Shown here: positions 1 to 5,481 of the stretch, one piece after another
Numbering within the stretch: the first letter of the stretch is position 1
Layout of the letters: each line of letters begins with the position of its first letter
Origin: Bacteroidota bacterium
GTDB taxonomy: Bacteria; Bacteroidota; Bacteroidia; Chitinophagales; Chitinophagaceae
Direction of reading: 5' to 3'
Length of the DNA stretch: 5,481 nt
NCBI GenBank assembly: GCA_028877005.1
Contig: JAGWPI010000374.1
Coordinates: forward strand, 1 to 5,481
The notes under the pieces: model-generated
Database searches by the model: none
Seen by the model: the letters and a program-made list of their open reading frames with translations, nothing else
What the model was told of the DNA's origin: nothing
Translations under genes and position numbers: made by a program

Positions 1-642
1 ATCGAAACTATTTCATTACAAGAAGCGCTCGATTTATTTAAGCTGCCCAGAATTTTAGGCACCTTTGAAAATCAGGAGGTAAGCGTAAATATTGGCCGAT
101 TTGGGCCATACATAAAATGGGGCGATCAGTTTGTTTCCTTACCAAAAGGAGTTGACTTATCTGAAATTGAATTAGCAGATGCAATTACCAACATTCAACA
201 AAAAAATCACGCAGATGCTCCTATTGCAACATACAATGATTTACCGGTAACCAAAGGAAAAGGAAGATTTGGCCCCTTCATTAAATGGAATGATATTTTT
301 ATTAATGTGCCCAAAAAATACAATTTTGAAGCGCTTAGTGAAAAAGATATAGAAGAATTGATTAAAGCAAAAATGGAAAAAGAAGCCAATAGATTTATTC
401 AACAATGGCCACAAGAAAAAATATCTATTGAAAATGGCAGATGGGGTCCATTTATTCGCTTTCAAAAGAAAATGTTGAAACTAGGTAAAAAACCCGATGG
501 TACTAAATATGAAGCATCCGAACTTGAACACATTTCAATAGATGCAGTAAAAGCCATGATTGAAACACAAATACCTAATGCTTTTACCAAAAAAAATAAA
601 ACTACAGTAAAAAAAACATCCACTACCAAAACAAAAAAATAA
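1..642 (+). CDS. topA: DNA topoisomerase I (type IA), C-terminal part; 5' end outside window
   Basis: This is the last 213 codons of a type IA DNA topoisomerase, the enzyme that relaxes negative supercoils by cutting and resealing one strand. The reading frame is open from base 1 to the TAA at 640-642, so the gene starts upstream; the GTG at 307 is internal. The visible part holds only C-terminal repeats (Toprim_C_rpt type), which bind DNA rather than catalyse. Repeat one (about residues 8-65) has LFKLPRILG, then GRFGPYIKWGDQFVSLPKG (32-50). Repeat two has KGRFGPFIKW (87-96), and a third, looser copy has GRWGPFIRF (146-154). The last 18 residues are rich in Lys and Thr, a basic tail common in topoisomerase I. 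The Toprim and active-site tyrosine domains are not visible, so catalytic integrity cannot be judged. Identification rests on the repeat motifs and is firm. Confidence 0.93.
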   Translation: METISLQEALDLFKLPRILGTFENQEVSVNIGRFGPYIKWGDQFVSLPKGVDLSEIELADAITNIQQKNHADAPIATYNDLPVTKGKGRFGPFIKWNDIFINVPKKYNFEALSEKDIEELIKAKMEKEANRFIQQWPQEKISIENGRWGPFIRFQKKMLKLGKKPDGTKYEASELEHISIDAVKAMIETQIPNAFTKKNKTTVKKTSTTKTKK

Positions 643-675
643 AAAAATCGGAGTAAATAAATCCTCCGATTTTTT
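642..675. terminator. Bidirectional rho-independent terminator between topA and the desaturase gene
   Basis: Bases 642-653 (AAAAAATCGGAG) pair perfectly with 664-675 (CTCCGATTTTTT), giving a 12-bp stem with a 10-base loop. The core TCGGAG/CTCCGA is flanked by an A-run on the left and a T-run on the right, so either strand gives a hairpin followed by U residues. It lies between the topA stop codon and the end of the minus-strand desaturase gene at 699, where it could end both transcripts. The last base of the topA stop codon is the first base of the stem. The call rests on the pairing and position; no energy was computed. Confidence 0.85.
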
Positions 676-698
676 ATTCTTGCAAAAGTTACTATTGC

Positions 699-1766
699 CT
701 AGTAATCTTTACCCATCTTTCTTAAAAACCTAATATGAGCTGAAATGGCACTACTTAAAGTAGGATATTCAATATATTGCAATTGATATTCATTACAAAC
801 AGCTCTTACTATATTGCTTATAGCAGGATAGTGTATGTGTGAAATTTTAGGAAACAAATGATGCTCTATTTGAAAATTTAAACCACCAACCAACCAGCTC
901 ACTAATTTATTTTGTGTAGCAAAATTGGCTGTTGTTTTAATTTGGTGTAAAGCAAACTCATCAGGTAATTTACTATTTACTGGATCTGCTTCAGGAAATA
1001 CCGTACCTTCTACTGTATGTGCTAACTGAAAAACAATACTTAATACAAAACCTGTAACTGCTGCCATAGTTAAAAATCCTGTTAGCCAGTCTATCCAACC
1101 AATAAAATAAATAGGAATAATTACAAAGGCAAAAAAATGGAATACTTTTATTAACCAAAAGCCAAGATGATCGCCTATTTGCATTTTTTTTAAAGAAACT
1201 GTGCCAATTTTACTGGAAAAATATTTTTTATAATCGGCAAAGAAAATCCAGAAAACATACAGCAACATATACAATACAATAAAGTACATATGTTGAAAAC
1301 GATGCATCCAATATTTTTTTTGGGTGGGAGCCATACGCATTAAAAAACCTACTTCAATATCGTCATCTACTCCGTCAATATTTGTAAAACTATGGTGAAT
1401 CATATTATGCTTAATATTCCACATAAAATGATTGGCGCCTACTAAGTTCACTGATCTTGCCGCTATATGATTTAGCCATTTAATTCGGCTAAAACTACCG
1501 TGGCTACCATCATGCATAATGTTAAATCCTATAGCAGCAACAACCCCTCCCATTAAAATAAGTTCAGGAATAGCAAAATACCAGTTAGGTGTAAAAAAAA
1601 TAAGGTGCACATATAAAATGCCAAAAAGCAACATTAAAATAATTGCTTTTATAAATAAATTTGCATCACCGGTTATGGGAATACCATTCGTCTCAAAATA
1701 GTTATTTACTCTTCTTCTAAGTTCGGCATGAAGCGAATCTTTTACAGCAGGAAATTTGGGGGTCAT
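699..1766 (-). CDS. Membrane fatty-acid desaturase (linoleoyl-CoA/front-end desaturase-like, COG3239 type)
   Basis: This 355-residue integral membrane di-iron protein should insert a double bond into acyl chains using O2 and an external electron donor. All three histidine boxes are present: HDGSH (85-89), HNMIHH (120-125) and QIEHH (299-303). An additional histidine lies in AHTVEG (249-254). Hydrophobic stretches near 37-58, 63-83, 161-177, 203-222 and 228-247 fit the usual membrane-spanning hairpins with the boxes facing the cytoplasm. Gln at the start of the third box is typical of the delta-5/delta-6 front-end group, but there is no fused N-terminal cytochrome b5 domain, so electrons must come from a separate ferredoxin or cytochrome. 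Regiospecificity cannot be read from the sequence. The ATG at 1764-1766 gives a normal full-length protein; its leader is A/T-rich with no clear Shine-Dalgarno site. It is transcribed alone and divergently from the gene at 1991. Confidence 0.92.
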   Translation of the reverse strand: MTPKFPAVKDSLHAELRRRVNNYFETNGIPITGDANLFIKAIILMLLFGILYVHLIFFTPNWYFAIPELILMGGVVAAIGFNIMHDGSHGSFSRIKWLNHIAARSVNLVGANHFMWNIKHNMIHHSFTNIDGVDDDIEVGFLMRMAPTQKKYWMHRFQHMYFIVLYMLLYVFWIFFADYKKYFSSKIGTVSLKKMQIGDHLGFWLIKVFHFFAFVIIPIYFIGWIDWLTGFLTMAAVTGFVLSIVFQLAHTVEGTVFPEADPVNSKLPDEFALHQIKTTANFATQNKLVSWLVGGLNFQIEHHLFPKISHIHYPAISNIVRAVCNEYQLQYIEYPTLSSAISAHIRFLRKMGKDY

Positions 1767-1835
1767 TTAAATATATTAAAAGTAAACAAACGTGCAAGTT
1801 ACTATATTTATGTTATGCAATAAGTTAAAAAAAAT

Positions 1836-1853
1836 CAGTAACGCCAGTAATGC
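1836..1853. repeat. Tandem 9-bp repeat in the divergent spacer (possible operator)
   Basis: CAGTAACGC (1836-1844) is followed directly by CAGTAATGC (1845-1853), matching at 8 of 9 positions. It lies in the 224-base spacer (1767-1990) between the divergently transcribed desaturase and transglutaminase-like genes, about 70 bases from the desaturase start. Both promoters must lie in this A/T-rich spacer. Two short direct copies could bind a regulator, but they could also be chance. No Bacteroidota-type promoter with both elements correctly spaced could be confirmed on either strand here. Confidence 0.25.
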
Positions 1854-1990
1854 AAAAACATTGTATTCGTGAATAAAAAATATTTCCACAACAATAGAAT
1901 AACTTCTAATTAAAAAAAGAAAAAAAGGTATTAGTTTGGTATTGAAAATAAAATTAAAAAACCATTCAACAAAATATTACGATAGCCTAT

Positions 1991-2863
1991 ATGCAACAAA
2001 CGAAAGAAATAAATGCTTTGTTTTCGCTAATAGACGATCCCGATGAGGAAGTATACTATACTATTGCAGAAAGAATTGTATCATTTGGCAAAGGAATAAT
2101 ACCCAATTTAGAAAATTTGTGGGAGAATACACCGAGCAAAGAAGTACAAGAAAAAATTGAAATGCTTATTCATCAACTACATTATAAAGATTTAATTAAT
2201 GATTTTACAGATTGGAATAAAAATCCATATCACGATTTATTATTGGGTGCGCTACTAGTTGCCAAATATCAATACCCAGACTTGCACACTACCCCCGTTT
2301 TGCAGGATATTGAAAAAATTAGACGTAATGTTTGGCTAGAGCTAAACAGCTATTTAACACCACTGGAACAAGCCAATGTATTATCAAGCATTATTTATAA
2401 TTATTATAATTTAAAAGGGATTGAAATTAGTTATAACCATCCGGATGATTTTTTTCTTCACAAAGTAATTGAATGCAAAAAAGGAAATACCATTACCAAT
2501 AGTATTATTTATCAAGTATTGTGTAACCTTTTAGAAATAAATGCAAAAATTATTAATATACCTCGCCAAATGGTCATAGCTTTTTTTCATTCAGATTATG
2601 ACGTAAATACATATAAAGGTCATCCGCAAGAAAAAATTCATTTTTATGTAGATAGTATTAGTGGCCAGGCTTATTCACATGCCGACATTGAAACCTATTT
2701 TAAAAAAATATCCGTTCCACCCGTTGCCTCTTATTTTAAACCTATGTCCAATCAACGTATCATTCAAATTTTACTGCAAGAAGTGGCCAAATGCTTCACA
2801 ACTCCATCCAATCAATACAAACAAAATGAATTATTGGCATTAGCGGCTATTTTAGATGGATAG
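1991..2863 (+). CDS. SirB1-like transglutaminase-fold protein (Transglut_core2 type), diverged core
   Basis: This 290-residue protein is probably cytoplasmic, since it has no signal peptide or membrane segment. Residues 7-65 are helical and HEAT-like (INALFSLIDDPDEEVYYTI at the start). The core runs from about 80 to 240 and resembles the SirB1/Transglut_core2 family: LNSYLTPLEQANVLSSIIY (118-136), a GNxI segment at 165-168 followed by IIYQVL, INIP (188-191), and FYVDSISGQAYSHADI (218-233). A helical tail ends with LLQEVAKCF (261-269) and a Leu-rich stretch. As I recall the family, the segment after the INIP-like motif is usually x-H-F; here it is RQM (192-194), so the expected histidine is replaced by Gln. 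The NP(I/L) and NPF positions read NTI (166-168) and DSI (221-223). The biochemical role of the family is unclear, and this member may not be an active enzyme. The ATG at 1991 is the only plausible start after the in-frame stop at 1955-1957. Confidence 0.72.
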   Translation: MQQTKEINALFSLIDDPDEEVYYTIAERIVSFGKGIIPNLENLWENTPSKEVQEKIEMLIHQLHYKDLINDFTDWNKNPYHDLLLGALLVAKYQYPDLHTTPVLQDIEKIRRNVWLELNSYLTPLEQANVLSSIIYNYYNLKGIEISYNHPDDFFLHKVIECKKGNTITNSIIYQVLCNLLEINAKIINIPRQMVIAFFHSDYDVNTYKGHPQEKIHFYVDSISGQAYSHADIETYFKKISVPPVASYFKPMSNQRIIQILLQEVAKCFTTPSNQYKQNELLALAAILDG

Positions 2864-3037
2864 TCAGCATTCAATAAGTACAAGTTTTTACTTGCAGTAA
2901 GCTTAAATAACACTTTTTTTATCTACCAATCTGCAATGTGGTTTATTTTTATAAAGTATAAAAGAACCTAGGTATAAAAGTTTAGTATTTACTAACTTAA
3001 TTCATAAGCAACTTCAAAAAAAGTGACAAATAGCCAA

Positions 3038-3535
3038 ATGAATGAAAATTATTACACATATTATGAAAGTCCAATTGGTTTAATAAAAATAGGAGGTACA
3101 GAGCATTGTATTACCGAATTAAGTTTTGTAGACAGCAGCCAACAAATGGTACATGGCGTTCCTGGTATCAGTGATTTACTGCATCAGTGTACAGAAGAAT
3201 TAATAGAATTTTTTCAAGGAAGAAGAAGAACGTTTGATTTACCGGTTTATCAAACAGGTACACCATTTCAAGAAAAGGTTTGGAATGAATTGCTTACCAT
3301 TCCTTTTGGTAAAACCATTAGTTATTTAGATTTAGCCAAACGCATGGGTGATCCTAAGTGCATAAGAGCAGCGGCCACTACCAATGGTAAAAACAAAATT
3401 TCCATCATTGTTCCCTGTCATAGAGTTATTGGCAGCGATAAAAATTTAACGGGGTATTCAGGAGGATTATGGCGTAAAAAATGGCTTTTACAACACGAAT
3501 TTAAAATTACCAATGGTATTCAAACATTATTTTAG
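3038..3535 (+). CDS. ogt: Methylated-DNA--[protein]-cysteine S-methyltransferase (O6-alkylguanine repair)
   Basis: This is a suicide DNA-repair protein that moves the alkyl group from O6-methylguanine to its own cysteine. Counting from the ATG at 3038 (165 residues), the active site IIVPCHRVIG spans 123-132, with Cys127 as acceptor and His128 beside it. Other hallmarks are present: TPFQEKVW (75-82) opening the DNA-binding domain, PFGKTISY (89-96), the probable arginine finger Arg110, TNGKN (115-119) with its conserved Asn, GYSGGLWRKKWLL (139-151) and the closing Glu154. The shorter N-terminal part (1-70) is the usual RNase-H-like domain. It lacks an AraC/Ada regulatory domain, so it is Ogt-like rather than full Ada. 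An in-frame GTG at 3023 would add five residues; ATG is preferred as the more usual start codon. The stop is only 4 bases from the end of the converging gene at 3540. Confidence 0.94.
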   Translation: MNENYYTYYESPIGLIKIGGTEHCITELSFVDSSQQMVHGVPGISDLLHQCTEELIEFFQGRRRTFDLPVYQTGTPFQEKVWNELLTIPFGKTISYLDLAKRMGDPKCIRAAATTNGKNKISIIVPCHRVIGSDKNLTGYSGGLWRKKWLLQHEFKITNGIQTLF

Positions 3536-3539
3536 AAAT

Positions 3540-4583
3540 TTAAAACCTAACTACTTTCGGACATTTTAATTTTTTTGTATTACTATCTCCACCATAAATA
3601 CCTGTTTTAACCAGCGAAATTTCATATGCTCCTTGTGAACCATTATAGCCGGATAAAGAAGATGTAGTTACATCATAATTAAATGTAATTTTTAAATTAT
3701 TTACTTGATACCCAATCATAGGAATAGCAGCATCGCCCAAACGATAGTACATACCTAATATTAGTTGACTATTCCCATCCCCACTTAAATTTCTGTTAGC
3801 ATTCATACCAACTACTGTTTCAGTAACATTACCCATTTTACTAAAGTATATATTAGGATTCAATATCCACAAATTTTGAATCTTGATATTTCCATTTATA
3901 AAAAAATTATAGCGAGGATCTACCGTGTTGTTACTTATTGAGGGTGCAAAAAAACTTTCTTTAGGCCGGTTAAAATGTTGTACACTTAAGCCTAAGTTTA
4001 AATAAATATTATCGGTGGCAAAGTAAGCATAATTAATGCCGGCATTTAAATCCATATAATAAACTGAAGTATAATAAAATGGTTCATTAGAAGGAATAGC
4101 AACATCAAAAAACCTACCATTCCATTGGTCATTAAAAGTAAGTTTACTGGCATCCACCCTTTTATTTACACCACCAATACCAAAACCTACACTCAACAAA
4201 CCATCATAGCCTAATACCTGATGGTAAGCGATTGATGCATAGCCTTTTGTAGCAGTTAAAGATCCATCACCCGCATTATCAGTATACAATACAGCACCAA
4301 CGCCCACCCATCCATTTTCAAATCTATTATTAAACAGTTGGGCATCGCCCCACATACTCATGGTTTTGTAAGGGCTGCCAATATTGGCCCACTGATTACG
4401 ATAATTAATGCCCATACGATAATCAGACTCCGGATTAAAGCCGGTGTTGGCAGGATTTATTAAGAGTGGCGCATTAAAGTATTGCGAAAAGTGTAAATCT
4501 TGTGCATATAACTGCATGCTTGAAATAAGTGTTAAACTTATCAACAGCAATAAACATATACATATATTTTTAACACTATTCAT
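3540..4583 (-). CDS. PorP/SprF-family type IX secretion outer-membrane protein
   Basis: This 347-residue protein is a predicted outer-membrane beta-barrel of the PorP/SprF family, whose members support secretion or surface attachment of particular type IX secretion substrates. Residues 1-27 form a signal peptide: Lys5, then a hydrophobic run from about 7 to 22, with likely cleavage after LYA (25-27). The mature start, QDLHFSQYFNAPLLINPANT (28-47), is the family signature. Next come RNQW and alternating aromatic/polar strands that fit a barrel. The C-terminus KCPKVVRF (340-347) resembles the CPRF-like ending common in the family, with an insertion. The ATG at 4581-4583 follows the stop of the upstream PKD gene after 4 bases (TTGA), so the two are very likely co-transcribed and perhaps translationally coupled. 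It may serve the neighbouring PKD protein specifically, as SprF serves SprB in Flavobacterium; that link is inferred from adjacency. Confidence 0.92.
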   Translation of the reverse strand: MNSVKNICICLLLLISLTLISSMQLYAQDLHFSQYFNAPLLINPANTGFNPESDYRMGINYRNQWANIGSPYKTMSMWGDAQLFNNRFENGWVGVGAVLYTDNAGDGSLTATKGYASIAYHQVLGYDGLLSVGFGIGGVNKRVDASKLTFNDQWNGRFFDVAIPSNEPFYYTSVYYMDLNAGINYAYFATDNIYLNLGLSVQHFNRPKESFFAPSISNNTVDPRYNFFINGNIKIQNLWILNPNIYFSKMGNVTETVVGMNANRNLSGDGNSQLILGMYYRLGDAAIPMIGYQVNNLKITFNYDVTTSSLSGYNGSQGAYEISLVKTGIYGGDSNTKKLKCPKVVRF

Positions 4584-4587
4584 TCAA

Positions 4588-5481
4588 TTATTTTAATAAA
4601 GTTATATCACCTGTTTTAGTATATTTTTTCCCATCAGATGTTTCAATGAGCAAAACATAATGATAAACATCTTGAGGCTGAACAACGCCATTATAAGTCC
4701 CATCCCAACCACTTGATTTGGAAAAACCCTGGTATACCAATTTACCCCATCTATTATAAATATTCCATTTCATTTTGGTAATACCATAACCCTGAACATA
4801 AATAATATCATTAATACCATCACCATTAGGAGAGAATGCTTTTGGCACATCAAATAATGGTGAAATAATAGCTTGCACCGGTAAACATTTCTCATCAACA
4901 CAACCCGATTCATTAGTAGTTTGCAAACAAGCAGTATAATTTTTAGTAGAGTCATAAAGATGACTAACAGCACTGGCAATACTATATGTAATGGTAGAAT
5001 CCCCATCGCCAAAAAACCATTTATAATTAACTGCCGGCTCAGATAAGTTGGTAAATTGTATAGGTGTGTTAGTAATAGGTGGTTGTGGCGCTACGCTAAA
5101 ATTGGCAATAGATTTAATTTTCATTTGCACCAATTGGGTAGTTGTATCAGATTTATTACAAGTATTAGGATCGTTGGCAATTAACCGAATAGTATAATTA
5201 CCTGTATCATTATATTGATGCGTTGGACTAATAGCAGTGGAAGAACTACCATCACCAAAATCCCACTGAAAAGCAGTTCCGCCAATAGAAGTATTATTGA
5301 AAATAGCTGTATATGGCACACAACCTATTGCTGGTGTTTGAAAAGATGCTTTAACATTGGCAGCAATTCTAATTTGCAGTACAACACTATCATTTTGGTT
5401 ACAATACCCAGTGTCTTGCAATATCAAACTAACATTATAAATGCCCTCAGCAGGATAAGTATGTGTTTGAGGTTGCGTACC
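4588..5481 (-). CDS. PKD-repeat surface protein with gliding-motility/T9SS C-terminal domain; 5' end outside window
   Basis: This is the last 297 residues of a probably much larger secreted protein. The frame stays open to the window edge, where the visible fragment begins inside a PKD-like repeat (THTYPAEGIYNVSL). A complete PKD domain follows (about 45-108, with WDFGDG at 73-78 and HQYNDTGNY at 88-96). A second, looser PKD-like domain spans about 126-204 with WFFGDGDS (155-162) and several Cys residues. The C-terminal 88 residues (about 210-297) are a CHU_C/gliding-motility-type domain: FDVPKAFSPNGDGIND (210-225), WNIYNRWGKLVYQG, WDGTYNG, VYHYVL and the closing TGDITLLK. This is the type B sorting signal recognised by the type IX secretion system. 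The protein is therefore expected to cross the outer membrane and act at or beyond the surface, perhaps in adhesion or motility. A TTG at 5425-5427 is internal and not a start. The PorP/SprF gene follows immediately. Confidence 0.93.
   Translation of the reverse strand, partial: GTQPQTHTYPAEGIYNVSLILQDTGYCNQNDSVVLQIRIAANVKASFQTPAIGCVPYTAIFNNTSIGGTAFQWDFGDGSSSTAISPTHQYNDTGNYTIRLIANDPNTCNKSDTTTQLVQMKIKSIANFSVAPQPPITNTPIQFTNLSEPAVNYKWFFGDGDSTITYSIASAVSHLYDSTKNYTACLQTTNESGCVDEKCLPVQAIISPLFDVPKAFSPNGDGINDIIYVQGYGITKMKWNIYNRWGKLVYQGFSKSSGWDGTYNGVVQPQDVYHYVLLIETSDGKKYTKTGDITLLK

Noticed and set aside
207..465. Minus-strand ORFs of 60 and 74 residues opposite topA
   Set aside because: They lie antisense to a well-supported coding frame, match no family I recognise, and have low-complexity Phe/Ile-rich composition typical of shadows.
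307..642. Separate 111-residue gene starting at GTG 307
   Set aside because: The frame is open from base 1 and the preceding residues carry topoisomerase I C-terminal repeats, so this is the tail of topA.
590..647. A-rich runs at the end of topA as a phase-variable or slippage site
   Set aside because: The runs encode a Lys/Thr-rich tail common in this family, and slippage there would only alter the last few residues.
1519..1701. Plus-strand 60-residue ORF within the desaturase gene
   Set aside because: It is antisense to a gene with clear histidine boxes and shows no motif of its own.
1931..1938. TTAGTTTG as a Bacteroidota -7 element for the gene at 1991
   Set aside because: It is close to TAnnTTTG, but no TTG-type -33 element lies at the usual distance upstream.
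2661..2843. 60-residue ORF in another frame of the transglutaminase-like gene
   Set aside because: It lies wholly inside the better-supported frame and has no recognisable motif.
2881..2930. Possible terminator after the transglutaminase-like gene
   Set aside because: CAAGT/ACTTG (2881-2885 with 2890-2894) forms only a 5-bp A/T-rich stem, and the T-run at 2924-2930 is about 30 bases away, so it does not look like an intrinsic terminator.
4770..5012. 80-residue minus-strand ORF inside the PKD/T9SS gene
   Set aside because: It is an alternate frame of the CTD region; its Met/Leu-rich sequence reflects frame-shifted codons, not a membrane protein.

Overview
This window comes from an AT-rich genome that is most likely from the phylum Bacteroidota. 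The best evidence is a PorP/SprF-type outer-membrane protein next to a PKD-repeat protein ending in a gliding-motility/type IX secretion C-terminal domain, a pairing essentially confined to that phylum. A/T-rich leaders without clear Shine-Dalgarno sequences fit the same placement. I cannot fix the genus; a Chitinophagales-like relative is a guess.

Layout from left to right. (1) Bases 1-642 (+) are the 3' end of the type I DNA topoisomerase gene topA: C-terminal repeats and a lysine-rich tail. (2) A 12-bp A/T-flanked hairpin (642-675) sits between converging genes and looks like a two-way intrinsic terminator. (3) Bases 699-1766 (-) encode a membrane fatty-acid desaturase with three histidine boxes, the last of the Q-x-x-H-H type. 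(4) A 224-base divergent spacer contains a short tandem 9-mer. (5) Bases 1991-2863 (+) encode a SirB1-like transglutaminase-fold protein whose core motifs look diverged. (6) Bases 3038-3535 (+) encode an O6-alkylguanine-DNA alkyltransferase (ogt-like). (7) On the minus strand, a surface protein with PKD repeats and a T9SS C-terminal domain (4588-5481, 5' end outside the window) is followed after 4 bases by a PorP/SprF-family gene (3540-4583).

The only clear functional unit is the last pair: a secreted, probably surface-anchored PKD protein and its probable outer-membrane partner, very likely co-transcribed. The remaining genes are housekeeping or lipid genes (DNA topology, DNA repair, lipid unsaturation) with no obvious joint pathway. 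I found no RNA gene, insertion sequence, CRISPR array or phage gene. I do not see strong evidence for an undescribed system; the most unusual item is the altered core of the transglutaminase-like protein.
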